Source of the DNA: Sphingobacteriales bacterium
Lineage (GTDB): Bacteria; Bacteroidota; Bacteroidia; Chitinophagales; JADIYW01
Length of the DNA: 64,000 nt
Assembly (NCBI GenBank): GCA_016721245.1
Contig: JADKIQ010000003.1
Location: forward strand, 134,501-198,500
Direction of reading: 5' to 3'
The notes beneath the pieces are model-generated. The model was not told where the DNA came from. It made no database searches and saw nothing but the letters and a program-made list of their open reading frames with translations. Below are positions 24,746 to 35,200 of this stretch, piece by piece. Within the stretch, counting starts at the first letter, position 1, and each line of letters begins with the position of its first letter. Both the position numbers and the translations under genes were made by a program.

Positions 24746-26032
24746 TTATCCATATTCACCTGCGTTTACATCTTTTACATTGCCAAATCCAATCACGTCA
24801 TCCACTACATCATCATCACTTAATTCAGAAGCTCTTTTTATGGTTTTAGGGCCGTATTTATCCTTGATGCCGTAAACTGTTTTTCTAAGTTTGTTTGTTT
24901 TTATGTGGGAGTTGTCGAAGATGTTTAACTGCAGAATATCTTCGTCTATAAAATCACCAATCACCACGCCAATACTGGTGGTATTGTGGTTAATGACTGC
25001 CTCCTGTAAATTATTTTTCTGCTCAAATACTTTTTGCCGTTCCAACAATATATGATAGAGCTCCATGCCATCCTGAATCGGCTGTTCCGTATGGAAACTA
25101 TCGCCATAAGACGATTTATCTTCATACCGAACAAAGAATTGTACATGTTTGCAAAAAAGCTGTTTTTTCATCATGCGCTTTTCCAGTGTCAGACACAGCA
25201 TCATCATGATGTCCTGCAGGTTTTGTACTTCTTTTCGCTGCTCTTTAGATACCATTCGCATCGCCGACATATTTTTATACTCTTCCTTTGTTTGCATATC
25301 CACTTCCTGAAAATGCAGTCGGTGATACCAATGCAACCCCACAATACTTTTGCAGGCTGCTTTTAACTTTTCCGGTGTAGAGTGTCGTAAATCATATGGA
25401 GTGTAAATGCCTGCTTTATTCAGTCTGGCTGACATGCCCTTGCCGATACCGGGTAAGTCTATCAGTTCTAATTTTCTTAATACACTATCGATATTGTCGT
25501 GGTCAATAACCGTCAGTCCATCCGGTTTTTGTATATCAGAAGCTAATTTTGCAAGAAATGCATTCGGCGCAATACCGATAGAGCATTTCAGGTAATCGCC
25601 CACTTCTTCCAGAATGTCTTTTTTAATTTGTTTGGCCACCGCCACCACATCCGGATAGATGTTTTTGTAGCTGGTTAAATCCACGACGGCTTCATCAATA
25701 CTGCGCGGAATAACGTCATCAGAATAACGTTTTAAAATCTTCATGATGCGTGCGTGATAAGTGCGGTATTTGTCGGGATTGGTTTCCAGCGGTACTAAAT
25801 CCGGGCATAGTTTCATGGCTTCATTTAAACGTACACCCAAACGAATACCTTTTTTTTTTGCTTCTATGGATGGTGCAATCACGCAACCATATTTTCCCGT
25901 ATACACACAAACTGCGACCGGTCTGCCACGCAGCCAGTAATTGGTCTGCTGTTCGCAACTCGCAAAAAAGCTGTTCATGTCTATAAACAAGACACGTGCT
26001 TCCGGTTTGATATGCAGGGAGTTTGTATTCAC
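24746..26032 (-). CDS. Y-family DNA polymerase (UmuC/ImpB type)
   Basis: 428-residue translesion polymerase. The palm motif LFIDMNSFFASCEQ near the N-terminus and IPRSIDEAVVDLT supply the catalytic acidic residues. KCSIGIAPNAFLAKLASD and LIDLPGIGKGMSARL (helix-hairpin-helix) follow. The little-finger region is longer and more charged than in DinB, with an unusual C-terminus (DDDVVDDVIGFGNVKD). No umuD is nearby. No LexA-type box was recognised. Function in damage tolerance is inferred from family. Confidence 0.92.
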   Translation of the reverse strand: MNTNSLHIKPEARVLFIDMNSFFASCEQQTNYWLRGRPVAVCVYTGKYGCVIAPSIEAKKKGIRLGVRLNEAMKLCPDLVPLETNPDKYRTYHARIMKILKRYSDDVIPRSIDEAVVDLTSYKNIYPDVVAVAKQIKKDILEEVGDYLKCSIGIAPNAFLAKLASDIQKPDGLTVIDHDNIDSVLRKLELIDLPGIGKGMSARLNKAGIYTPYDLRHSTPEKLKAACKSIVGLHWYHRLHFQEVDMQTKEEYKNMSAMRMVSKEQRKEVQNLQDIMMMLCLTLEKRMMKKQLFCKHVQFFVRYEDKSSYGDSFHTEQPIQDGMELYHILLERQKVFEQKNNLQEAVINHNTTSIGVVIGDFIDEDILQLNIFDNSHIKTNKLRKTVYGIKDKYGPKTIKRASELSDDDVVDDVIGFGNVKDVNAGEYG

Positions 26033-26101
26033 GACAGAAAGTTAATAGATTTTTATCTCAAAAAATCTTAAATCTTGCATCAAAAATTATAAATTCGTAG
26101 T

Positions 26102-26535
26102 ATGAATCTTCCCTCCAAAATAGTAATTGGCTCCGACCATGCCGGCTTTGAATACAAAGAAGCTATCAAGCAATATCTGGCAAAAAATAATATAGAAACT
26201 ATTGATGTGGGAACACACAGTACCGAAAGCTGCGACTATCCGGATTATGCACATGCGGCAGCACGTGAAATTGAAAACGGAAGGTGGAATTTGGTATTCT
26301 GATTTGCGGTTCGGCGAATGGCGTAGCTATTACAGCCAATAAACATCAGAAAATCCGTGCGGCATTATGCTGGCAAAATGAAATTGCCAGTCTGGCTCGA
26401 CTGCATAACGATGCGAATATTATTTGTTTACCGGCGCGTTTTGTTACGATTGACGAAGCTGAAGAAATGGTGCATACCTTTTTAACTACCGAGTTTGAAG
26501 GCGGCAGACACCAGAAAAGGGTGGAGAAGATATAG
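26102..26535 (+). pseudogene. rpiB: Ribose 5-phosphate isomerase B, one frameshift
   Basis: Interconverts ribose 5-phosphate and ribulose 5-phosphate. The first frame reads KIVIGSDHAGFEYKEAIKQY and SCDYPDYAHAAAREIENG. It then shifts at GGAAGGTGG (about 26281). Adding one A gives ENGKVEFGILICGSANG and continues through ANKHQKIRAALCW, HNDANIICLPARF and GGRHQKRVEKI. The active-site Cys (CGSANG) and His residues are present. The repaired length, about 145, is normal. It starts about 70 bp from the divergent polymerase gene. Confidence 0.88.
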
Positions 26536-26544
26536 CTTGTCTTA

Positions 26545-26675
26545 AATTGGGATTTACAGGATTAACGGATTTCAGGATGAAGAATCCCGTAATCCATAAA
26601 TCCAACCAATCCTGATTCTGACAAAAAATCTGCGTAAATCCTCTAAATCTGCTCAATCCGCGTCCCAAATCACAG
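26545..26675. repeat. Intergenic GGATTT/AATCC-rich imperfect inverted repeat
   Basis: The stretch contains many GGATT and AATCC words, for example GGGATTTACAGGATTAACGG on the left and ATCTGCGTAAATCC and CAATCCGCGTCCC on the right, with TTGGGA/TCCCAA at the ends. Such elements are frequent between genes in Bacteroidota. It separates rpiB from the rpsF promoter. Confidence 0.6.
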
Positions 26676-26736
26676 AAATTTAACATAAAACCCTCATTTT
26701 CTCATCATCCAATTACCTGATTATCCATTTAATCCG

Positions 26737-26744
26737 TATTTTTG
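26737..26744 (+). promoter_or_regulatory. -7 element of the rpsF-rpsR-rplI operon
   Basis: TATTTTTG is a perfect TAnnTTTG match, 37 bp upstream of the rpsF start. Confidence 0.7.
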
Positions 26745-26780
26745 CAGTCCGAAATTTTTAAACAAAATTATTTAACAATT

Positions 26781-27134
26781 ATGAACAATTACGAAACGGT
26801 TTTTATTACAACGCCCGTACTCAGTAACGATGAGTACACAAGAACCGTAAAAAAGTACGCAGATCTCATAGAGAAAGCTGGCGGAAAGGTGGTTCAAAAA
26901 GAAGATTGGGGAATTAAGCAGCTGGCTTATCCAATCCAGAAAAAAACAACTGGTTTTTACACGTTGTTGCAATTTGAGGTAGATCCTCAGTTTATCCGCA
27001 AATTTGAAGTAGAATTTAAACGTGATGAGAACATCATGCGTTTTTTGACTACAAGATTTGACAAACACGGCTTGGCGTATGCAGAGCAACGCAGAAACAA
27101 ATTAAGTGGTAAATCTAAAAAATCGGAGGCTTAA
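26781..27134 (+). CDS. rpsF: 30S ribosomal protein S6
   Basis: About 117 residues from ATG 26781 (MNNYETVFITTPVLS). An upstream in-frame ATG overlaps the promoter and is not used. Features are the S6 ferredoxin-like fold, GGKVVQKEDWGIKQLAYPI and FYTLLQFEV. The tail is Lys/Ser-rich. S6 binds 16S rRNA with S18, encoded 3 bp downstream. First gene of the usual rpsF-rpsR-rplI operon. Confidence 0.97.
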   Translation: MNNYETVFITTPVLSNDEYTRTVKKYADLIEKAGGKVVQKEDWGIKQLAYPIQKKTTGFYTLLQFEVDPQFIRKFEVEFKRDENIMRFLTTRFDKHGLAYAEQRRNKLSGKSKKSEA

Positions 27135-27137
27135 ACT

Positions 27138-27404
27138 ATGGCAACACATGAAGAAATCAAATTCTTAAATTCACCGAAGATAGGAATTAACAAAAAGAAA
27201 TACTGCCGATTCAAAAAAAGCGGTATCAAGTACATCGACTACAAGGATCCTCAGTTCTTGTTGAAATTCATCAACGAACAGGGAAAATTATTGCCACGTC
27301 GTATTACAGGGAATTCATTGAAATTCCAGCGTAAAATTTCACAGGCTGTGAAAAAAGCGCGTCACATTGCAATATTGCCTTATGTTACTGACCTTTTAAA
27401 GTAA
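27138..27404 (+). CDS. rpsR: 30S ribosomal protein S18
   Basis: 88 residues with the family motifs KKYCRFKKSGIKYIDYKD, LPRRITGNSLKFQRKI and KKARHIAILPYVTD. It heterodimerises with S6 on the 30S platform. It is 3 bp after rpsF and 7 bp before rplI. Confidence 0.98.
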   Translation: MATHEEIKFLNSPKIGINKKKYCRFKKSGIKYIDYKDPQFLLKFINEQGKLLPRRITGNSLKFQRKISQAVKKARHIAILPYVTDLLK

Positions 27405-27411
27405 ATCAATC

Positions 27412-27858
27412 ATGGAAGTAATCTTATTAAAAGACGTAGATAATTTAGGTACAAAATTCGACGTAGTAAACGTAAAGCCGGGCTACGGTCGTAATTACCT
27501 GATACCACAAGGTTTCGCTCAGGTAGCGAATGTGTCGAACAAAAAACACGTGGAAGAAGTAAAAAAACAACAATCTGCAAAAATTGCTAAATTAATCGAA
27601 GATTATAAAGTACTGGCAGAGAAATTGAAAGCTTCTAAAATCATCGTAGGCGCGAAAGCAGGTACTACAGGTAAATTGTTCGGAAGTGTTACCAATATTC
27701 AGGTGGCTGAAGCGTTGAAAAAACAATTCGACCTGACTGTTGACAGAAAAAGAGTTCACATCATCGGAGAAGTGAAAGAAGTTGGAACGTATAAAGCAAA
27801 CGTAAATTTATACAAAGAAGTTTCTACTGAAATCGAATTTGAAGTGGTAGCTGAATAA
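27412..27858 (+). CDS. rplI: 50S ribosomal protein L9
   Basis: 148 residues. The N-terminal rRNA-binding lobe is MEVILLKDVDNLG, VKPGYGRNYLIPQG, followed by a long charged connecting helix (VEEVKKQQSAKIAKLIED) and the C-terminal lobe (GKLFGSVTNIQVAEAL). It is the last gene of the operon before a strong terminator. Confidence 0.98.
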   Translation: MEVILLKDVDNLGTKFDVVNVKPGYGRNYLIPQGFAQVANVSNKKHVEEVKKQQSAKIAKLIEDYKVLAEKLKASKIIVGAKAGTTGKLFGSVTNIQVAEALKKQFDLTVDRKRVHIIGEVKEVGTYKANVNLYKEVSTEIEFEVVAE

Positions 27859-27889
27859 TTAGCATAACTAAAAAGTTATTGAAATAAAG

Positions 27890-27922
27890 AAAAGCGCTGA
27901 ACGAAAGTTCAGCGCTTTTTTA
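27890..27922 (+). terminator. Terminator of the S6-S18-L9 operon
   Basis: AAAAGCGCTGAAC and GTTCAGCGCTTTT form a perfect stem with a GAAA tetraloop and T tail. Confidence 0.94.
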
Positions 27923-27929
27923 TTTTGTC

Positions 27930-28012
27930 TCAACTGTGATGTTTGTGATTGGTGTGATTTTTATGATTAAAGAAATCACACTCATCATGAAAATCATATA
28001 AATCATAGTTCT
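27930..28012. repeat. Intergenic TGTGATT/AATCACA imperfect palindrome
   Basis: TGTGATTGGTGTGATTTTTA and ATGATT on the left mirror AAATCACACTCATCATG, AAATCAT and AAATCATAG on the right. It is an imperfect long hairpin between convergent rplI and the permease gene, of a type seen often in this phylum. Confidence 0.55.
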
Positions 28013-28017
28013 GACAA

Positions 28018-29253
28018 TTACTCATACCTCAATGCTTCAATCGGGTCTAACTGAGAGGCTTTAAAGGCAGGATAGATACCGGAAATTAATCCCACTACCA
28101 GGCAAAAGCCTACACCCACCAGCATCCACATCCACGGTATAATAAATGCTCCACCGATAGAAAGAGAAACGGCGTTGCCGGCAATAATTCCTAATATAAT
28201 TCCGAGAAGTCCGCCCAACTGACAAATGATAATAGCTTCCAGTAAAAACTGTAAACGTATCGTTTTACTGTCTGCCCCAATGGCTTTTAATGTACCTATT
28301 TCCTTGGTCCTCTCGGTTACACTCACCAGCATAATATTCATTAGCCCAATGGCGGCACCAATCAGTGTAATGATACCAATAATAAAGCCGGCCATCGTAG
28401 CGTAGCTCATTTTTTCTACAAACATCCCGGAAATACTGTCGCTTTTAAGCAAGTCAAAATTGATGTCTTCACCAGGATGTAATTTACGTACATTTCGCAT
28501 CAGCAAAGTTGCTTCATTCTGTACCGGTTCCATGTTTTCAGGGTCATCGCCTTTTACGCTTATTACATAGGATGGATTGTCCTGAGGGTATAGCTGTCTT
28601 GCCTTTGCTAAGGGGATCAATACCATATTGTCGGTGCTGATAAAACTAGAGCCTTTTTCATCCAGCACGGCAATTACCTTAAATTTTACATCATCGATAC
28701 GTACAATTTTATCATCAATAGAATAATTGCTGCCGAATAATTTTTTAGCAACCGTATAGCCCAGCATCACTACGTTGGTGCCCAGTTTTAATTCCGTCTC
28801 CGTAAAATTTCTGCCCTGCAACAATACATAACTTTCATTGGTGATGTAATTCTCATCGGAGCCAAAAACTAAAATATTCGGGTTGGTTTTTTTATTACTA
28901 TACTTTATTGTCGATCCCTGATTGCCAATGTATTGCACAGAGCAGGCATAGCGGTCGTTAAATTTGTTTTTAAATTGTGTAGCTTCCAGATAAGTGATGC
29001 TTCTGAATACTTTCTGCGGAGCATCGGCATCCGAATCCAGATTAAAACCAAGACTTCTGTTACGGATTTTAAAGGTACCTGCACCCATACTGCTGAAACT
29101 TTTGGAAAGATAGCTTTTCAGTCCGTCCACAGAGGTTAAGATACCAACCAGCGCCATGATGCCAAACCCTATGATGCAGCATGTAATAACAGTGCGGACA
29201 ATATTGGCTTTAACCGAGCGAAACGCTAATTGTGTAATTTCCAGAAAGTTCAT
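28018..29253 (-). CDS. MacB-like ABC transporter permease (FtsX domain)
   Basis: 411 residues. TM1 near the N-terminus (VRTVITCCIIGFGIMALVG) is followed by a large periplasmic MacB-PCD domain (about 45-280) and three C-terminal helices with the FtsX domain (VTERTKEIGTLKAIGADSKT, GLISGIYPAFKASQLDPIEALRYE). The ABC ATPase partner is not adjacent. It probably exports lipoproteins, peptides or antibiotics, or drives mechanotransmission. The substrate is unknown. Confidence 0.9.
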   Translation of the reverse strand: MNFLEITQLAFRSVKANIVRTVITCCIIGFGIMALVGILTSVDGLKSYLSKSFSSMGAGTFKIRNRSLGFNLDSDADAPQKVFRSITYLEATQFKNKFNDRYACSVQYIGNQGSTIKYSNKKTNPNILVFGSDENYITNESYVLLQGRNFTETELKLGTNVVMLGYTVAKKLFGSNYSIDDKIVRIDDVKFKVIAVLDEKGSSFISTDNMVLIPLAKARQLYPQDNPSYVISVKGDDPENMEPVQNEATLLMRNVRKLHPGEDINFDLLKSDSISGMFVEKMSYATMAGFIIGIITLIGAAIGLMNIMLVSVTERTKEIGTLKAIGADSKTIRLQFLLEAIIICQLGGLLGIILGIIAGNAVSLSIGGAFIIPWMWMLVGVGFCLVVGLISGIYPAFKASQLDPIEALRYE

Positions 29254-29298
29254 TGATGTAAAAGTAATAAGATATTGGTAGAAAAATTAAAAACAATA

Positions 29299-29730
29299 TT
29301 ACATCTTGTACAAATCATTATGGTCAGGATGTCGCCAGTTAATGTATAAGGACGTGCAAATTACGGTTCCGTTTATAAAATAATTCTCTTTTCCGATAAT
29401 ATTAAAAACGATTCCGAATACCGTTTTCCCTTCGGGAATCTCAATTTCTTTGAAGTCAATGATGTTTGCTAATTCATCATCGTCCAGCAGAAATAGCTGG
29501 TCGGTATGCCAGGCGTCCGGCCAGGAAGCATTCTGGTCAATGTTGGTATATAGCACTTCACGGCATTCAATATCCACGTTTACATAATAGGCGAAATCAA
29601 AGCTAGCCTGGATATACAGGCAATATTGGTCAGAAGTATAGACTTTAAACTCAAAACCGGCATTGTAAGCATGTTTGTTAAAGAGCGATATTGCTTTTTG
29701 TAAATCTGAATATGTTGAAAATACAGCCAT
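29299..29730 (-). CDS. Hypothetical protein, 143 residues
   Basis: Start taken at the internal Met (MAVFSTYSDLQKAISLF); the frame extends 10 residues upstream. There is no signal peptide or TM segment. The mixed alpha/beta sequence has YVNVDIECREVLYTNID, an acidic patch LLDDDELANIIDF and aromatic-rich ends. No family recognised. It lies upstream of the permease gene (45 bp) on the same strand and diverges from acnA. Confidence 0.6.
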   Translation of the reverse strand: MAVFSTYSDLQKAISLFNKHAYNAGFEFKVYTSDQYCLYIQASFDFAYYVNVDIECREVLYTNIDQNASWPDAWHTDQLFLLDDDELANIIDFKEIEIPEGKTVFGIVFNIIGKENYFINGTVICTSLYINWRHPDHNDLYKM

Positions 29731-29819
29731 GGTGATAAAAGTATTGTTTAATATACTCAAATTTTGAACTTTTTACAGCGTTTTACAGTTGATATTTAAG
29801 AATTCTATTCTAAAAATCG

Positions 29820-29827
29820 TACCTTTG
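29820..29827 (+). promoter_or_regulatory. -7 element of the aconitase gene
   Basis: TACCTTTG, a perfect TAnnTTTG match, 46 bp before the start codon. Confidence 0.65.
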
Positions 29828-29872
29828 CGGTCGATTTAAAATCTTATTTCTAATCTTTTAAATATTTATTCC

Positions 29873-32140
29873 ATGATTTTTGATTTGGATATGATTAAAA
29901 AAGTCTACGCAGAATTTCCTGCGAAAGTAGACAAAGCGAAAGCGCTTTTAAACAGACCTTTAACTTTAGCAGAAAAAATCTTATTTGCGCACTTACACGA
30001 GTCGCAGGATTTGCAGAACTTTGAACGTGGAAAATCCTATGTGGATTTTGCTCCGGATCGTGTTGCGATGCAGGATGCTACGGCACAGATGGCTTTATTG
30101 CAGTTTATGCAGGCTGGTCGCAAAAAAGTAGCGGTTCCGTCAACTGTTCATGCAGATCACTTAATCCAGGCTAAAATTGGTGCAGACAAAGATTTACAGG
30201 AAGCAATTAATAAAAATAACGAAGTCTATAATTTCTTAGCTTCCGTTTCTAATAAATACGGCTTAGGTTTCTGGAAACCGGGTGCAGGTATCATTCACCA
30301 GGTGGTTTTGGAAAATTACGCATTCCCGGGCGGAATGATGATTGGTACAGACTCACACACGGTAAACGCAGGTGGTCTGGGTATGATTGCGATTGGCGTT
30401 GGTGGTGCAGATGCAGTAGATGTAATGGCAGGTATGGCATGGGAATTGAAATGGCCTAAATTAATCGGTGTTAAACTGACCGGAAAATTAAACGGTTGGA
30501 CATCTCCCAAAGATGTAATTTTAAAAGTAGCAGGTATCCTGACTGTAAAAGGCGGAACCGGTGCTATTGTGGAATATTTTGGTGAAGGTGTAACTTCTAT
30601 GTCTTGCACTGGAAAAGGTACCATTGCAAACATGGGTGCTGAAATAGGTGCAACCACTTCAACATTCGGATATGATGATTCTATGTCGAGATATTTATCC
30701 GGCACCGGCAGAGCAGATGTTGCTGCTTTGGCAGATACCATCAAAACGTATCTGAACGCAGATAAAGAATGTTATGATGAGCCTGAGAAATATTTCGATC
30801 AGGTAATTGAAATCGATTTGGATACTTTAGAACCACACTTAAACGGACCTTTTACACCGGATTTGGCTACGCCAATTTCTAAAATGAAAGAAGAAGCAGT
30901 GAAAAACGGCTGGCCTTTAGATGTGAAAGTTGGTTTAATCGGTTCTTGTACCAACTCTTCATATGAAGATATTTCACGTGCAGCTTCACTGGCAAAACAA
31001 GCAGTGGAAAAGCATATTAAACCAAAAGCACAATTTACCATTACACCGGGATCAGAGCAGGTTCGTTTCACTATTGAGCGTGACGGATTTATCGAGACGT
31101 TTGAAAAAATCGGTGCCAATGTTTTTGCAAATGCTTGCGGTCCTTGTATCGGCCAGTGGAGCAGAGAAGGTGCTGAATTAGGTGAGAAAAATACGATCGT
31201 GCACTCATTCAACAGAAACTTCGCAAAACGCGCAGACGGAAATCCGAATACTTACGCGTTTGTGGGTTCTCCGGAACTGGTAACAGCAATTGCGATTGCA
31301 GGACGTTTAGATTTCAATCCGATTACTGATACATTAACGAATGAAAACGGTGAGCAGGTGAAATTAGACGAACCGACAGGTTTTGAATTGCCGCCAAATG
31401 GTTTTGCTGTAGAAGATGCAGGCTTCCAGGCTCCGGCTGAAGATGGCTCTTCTGTGGAAGTAATTGTAAACCCTGCATCCGACAGATTACAATTATTAGA
31501 GGGTTTCAAACCTTGGGAAGGAACAGACTTAACAGGCTTGAAATTATTAATTAAAGCAAAAGGAAAATGTACGACAGACCATATTTCAATGGCTGGTCCG
31601 TGGTTGCGTTTCCGTGGTCACCTGGACAATATCTCCAACAATATGTTGATTGGCGCTGTAAATGCGTTCAACGATAAAACAGATAATGTATTGAATGAAG
31701 TAAGCGGTGAATATGGTCCGGTTCCGGCAACGGCGAGAGCATACAAAGCTGCAGGTTTAGGCTCTATCGTATTTGGCGATGAAAACTATGGCGAAGGTTC
31801 TTCCAGAGAGCACGCAGCCATGGAGCCGCGTTTCTTAGGTGTTCGTGCGGTAGTGGTAAAATCATTTGCACGTATCCACGAAACCAACCTGAAAAAACAA
31901 GGTATGCTGGCCTTAACGTTTGTAAACAAAGCAGACTACGATAAAGTACAGGAAAAAGATACCATTGATATCGTTGGATTAACAGAATTTGCTCCGGGTA
32001 AAAACCTGACCATTGTGTTGCATCATGCAGATGGCACCACAGACAGTTTTGAAGTGGCACATTCTTACAATGCACAGCAAATCGGCTGGTTCGTGGCAGG
32101 TTCTGCATTGAATTTAATTAAAATGCATGCTGCAGGATAA
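29873..32140 (+). CDS. Aconitate hydratase
   Basis: 755 residues. Isomerises citrate to isocitrate in the TCA cycle using a [4Fe-4S] cluster. Cluster cysteines are seen in IGSCTNSSYEDI and ANACGPCIGQW. Substrate motifs GTDSHTVNAGGLG and GDENYGEGSSREHAA are present. The C-terminal swivel domain follows a linker near residue 510. The overall form matches the mitochondrial-type enzyme common in Bacteroidota. Monocistronic, ended by a repeat and a terminator. The cluster is NO-sensitive, which fits with RIC in the same genome. Confidence 0.97.
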   Translation: MIFDLDMIKKVYAEFPAKVDKAKALLNRPLTLAEKILFAHLHESQDLQNFERGKSYVDFAPDRVAMQDATAQMALLQFMQAGRKKVAVPSTVHADHLIQAKIGADKDLQEAINKNNEVYNFLASVSNKYGLGFWKPGAGIIHQVVLENYAFPGGMMIGTDSHTVNAGGLGMIAIGVGGADAVDVMAGMAWELKWPKLIGVKLTGKLNGWTSPKDVILKVAGILTVKGGTGAIVEYFGEGVTSMSCTGKGTIANMGAEIGATTSTFGYDDSMSRYLSGTGRADVAALADTIKTYLNADKECYDEPEKYFDQVIEIDLDTLEPHLNGPFTPDLATPISKMKEEAVKNGWPLDVKVGLIGSCTNSSYEDISRAASLAKQAVEKHIKPKAQFTITPGSEQVRFTIERDGFIETFEKIGANVFANACGPCIGQWSREGAELGEKNTIVHSFNRNFAKRADGNPNTYAFVGSPELVTAIAIAGRLDFNPITDTLTNENGEQVKLDEPTGFELPPNGFAVEDAGFQAPAEDGSSVEVIVNPASDRLQLLEGFKPWEGTDLTGLKLLIKAKGKCTTDHISMAGPWLRFRGHLDNISNNMLIGAVNAFNDKTDNVLNEVSGEYGPVPATARAYKAAGLGSIVFGDENYGEGSSREHAAMEPRFLGVRAVVVKSFARIHETNLKKQGMLALTFVNKADYDKVQEKDTIDIVGLTEFAPGKNLTIVLHHADGTTDSFEVAHSYNAQQIGWFVAGSALNLIKMHAAG

Positions 32141-32152
32141 TTGAATTGAAAC

Positions 32153-32194
32153 GTCATTGCGAGCGTAGTGTAACGAAGCGAAGCAATCTGTTCA
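32153..32194. repeat. Dispersed CGTCATTGCGAGCG..GAAGCAATC repeat, copy 2
   Basis: CGTCATTGCGAGCGTAG, then CGAAGCGAAGCAATC. It is the same element as after dnaA, here with a few extra bases in the middle. Confidence 0.7.
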
Positions 32195-32212
32195 AATAAA
32201 ACAAAAACCGTC

Positions 32213-32238
32213 AAGAATTTTCTTGGCGGTTTTTTATT
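32213..32238 (+). terminator. Terminator of the aconitase gene
   Basis: AAACCGTCAAGAA pairs with TTCTTGGCGGTTT (one G-T pair) around TT, with a T-run after it. Confidence 0.88.
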
Positions 32239-32282
32239 TATAATAAAATTTATTATTTAATTTTATGAAAGAAAATTTTAAA

Positions 32283-35200
32283 ATGAAAAATATTTACATT
32301 ATTGTATTATTAGTTGGCTTTAGCATCATTTGCACAAACATATAATGGAAATTTGACACTAAGACACAAGAACAAGTAAATACATTTAAATATACAACAT
32401 GACAGTTCACTTACTATAAAGGATTTGGAATTAACAATATTGATAGCTTATAAAATTACGGTTAATTACCAGCCTTTTAAAATGATAAATGGATTGAATA
32501 ATTAAAGTTATTAACAGCTTAACAAATCTTGCATCCAATGAGGTCTTGATAAAATGATTATTTCAAACAATCCTAAGTTAAAGAGTATTGTACCTTTAAA
32601 AGGAAAATATCCTGCTGTTATTACTCAATATGTAATTATTAAAAACAATCTAGTATTGGATAGCATATCAGAAGCTTTTGATACAAGTAACAGTACAATT
32701 AGATACCTGCAAATTGATAATAATCCAGCATTTAATGAATTTAATTTCCTCAATAGAATTAACTTAGATAGTATTATTATAAGCAACAACAGTTTGTTAT
32801 ATAAAATAACATTAAAAAATTCTCCTTCATTAAAATATGCTGACGTTTCTAATAACGCTATTTTAGATAGTTTAATAATTGGCAATAATGCACTTTATGA
32901 CGTGGTTAATTCTTTTTCAATTACTAACAATCCTAAGTTAGTGTATATAAAAGAGTTCGGTGCATATTCGTATGCAAAGAAATTAAATATTGTAAACAAT
33001 AACACATTGAGAGATTTAAATTTTTTATATAATTTCTCACAACGAAGTTTCAGTAGTATTGATTCTTTAGTAATTTATAATAATCCTTCTCTTGTAAATT
33101 GTTGTGGTATATATAATTTATTATTAAGAGGTGGTGTCCGTTCAATATATATTACAAGTAATCCATCGGCATGTAGCAACGAAAGTGAAATTATTACCTA
33201 TTGTAATAATCCGGCAACAACAAATTTTGTATATGGAAGAGTCTATTCCGATCTCAACACCAATAACAAACCTGATGCCTCTGATATATTTATAGATAAT
33301 ATTAAGATACAAATTGCAAAAAATGGAAATAATACAACACATATTACTTCAGATACTGGACGATATTATTTTGTAAATGATACTGGTTCTTATACCATTC
33401 AGCCAATTTCTAACTTTTCTAATTTTGCAACTATTCCTGTTTCGCAAATTATTACACGCATAACTTATGGCAACAAAGACACCATAAACTTTAAATTAGC
33501 ACCAACTGCTTTGTTAATGATGCATCTGTTATATTAAGTAATAATTGGCTCACACGTCCAAATAGACAAGGTGCTTATACTATTAGTTATACCAATGAAA
33601 GCGGTCAAAATTACAATGGCACTATTAAACTAAAATTAGATAGTCGATTAAATTATCAAACTGCAACACCAAGTCCAACTTCTATTGTTGGCGATACCAT
33701 GATTTGGAATATTAGCAATTTGCCTTTATTTACTACAAAAAATATTACTGTTAATTTTCTCGCATCATCATCTTTAGCGTCAAATGATGTCTTAACTTCT
33801 TTTGCCAATATTTATAATGCACAAACAGATGTAACACCTACTAACAATCAATATACTTTAACTGATATTGTTCGTGCTTCATATGATCCAAATAATAAAG
33901 AAGTAGATAAAATAATATTATCACCAGCAGAAGCTACACAAAGTCCGTATTTATATTACACCATTCATTTTCAAAATGTAGGTAATGATACAGCCTTTGA
34001 TATTTCTATAAGAGATACATTGGATACTAATTTAGATTGGACTACTTTTCAGCCAATTACATCATCACATAAATATAGCTTAGATCAAACAAATAATAAA
34101 TATGTGTTGTTCGGTTTTAAGAGTATAAAGCTGCCAGATAGTACCGTAAATGAAAAAGCAAGTCATGGGTTTATATTCTATAAAATAAAACCCAAAAACA
34201 CTTTAGTAGTTGGGAATTCAATTTTGAATAAAGCATCTATCGTTTTTGATGTAAATACACCAATTGTTACAAACAATGCTAAAACAGTTGTTATACAAGC
34301 CTATGCAGGTCGAGATACCTCCATCTGTTCCGGTCAATCTATCACACTCACAGCATCTGGTGCATCTTCTTATATATGGAGTACAGGTGCAAACACTGCA
34401 AGTATTACTGTCTCGCCTGCAACAACCAGCAGTTATGTTGTAACCGGAATGGTAAACAATATTTCACAAAATGATACGGTAGTTGTTTTTATTAATCCAG
34501 CAAAAACGACCAATCGTGCGCAAACTGTTTGTCAAGGACAAATCTATAATTTTAACGGAACGAATCTAAGTATAGCCGGCATCTACAGAGATACCTTGCA
34601 ACAGGTAAATGGTTGCGATAGTTTTATAGTATTGACTTTAAATGTCAATCCAGCAAAAACGACCAATCGCACGCAAATTATTTGTCAAGGACAAAGCTAT
34701 AATTTTAACGGAACGAATCTAAGCACAGCCGGCATCTATAGAGATACGTTGCAACAGGTAAATGGCTGCGATAGTTTTATAGTATTGTCCTTAAATGTTA
34801 ATCCAACAAAAACGACCAATCGTGCGCAAACTGTTTGTCAAGGACAAAGCTATAATTTTAACGGAACGAATCTAAGCACAGCCGGCATCTACAGAGATAC
34901 CTTGCAACAGGTAAATGGTTGCGATAGTTTTATAGTATTGACTTTAAATGTTAATCCAACAAAAACGACCAATCGTGCGCAAACTGTTTGTGAAGGACAA
35001 ATCTATAATTTTAACGGAACGAATCTAAGTATAGCCGGCATCTACAGAGATACCTTGCAACAGGTAAATGGTTGCGATAGTTTTATAGTATTGACTTTAA
35101 ATGTCAATCCAGCAAAAACGACCAATCGCGCGCAAATTATTTGTCAAGGACAAATCTATAATTTTAACGGAACGAATCTAAGTACAGCCGGCATCTACAG

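Noticed and set aside
26742..26780. Earlier in-frame start for rpsF
   Set aside because: It lies inside the -7 promoter element; family alignment begins at MNNYETVF.
30316..31212. Two Pro/Thr-rich minus-strand frames of about 140 codons within aconitase
   Set aside because: They are antisense shadows of a strongly conserved gene and resemble no protein.
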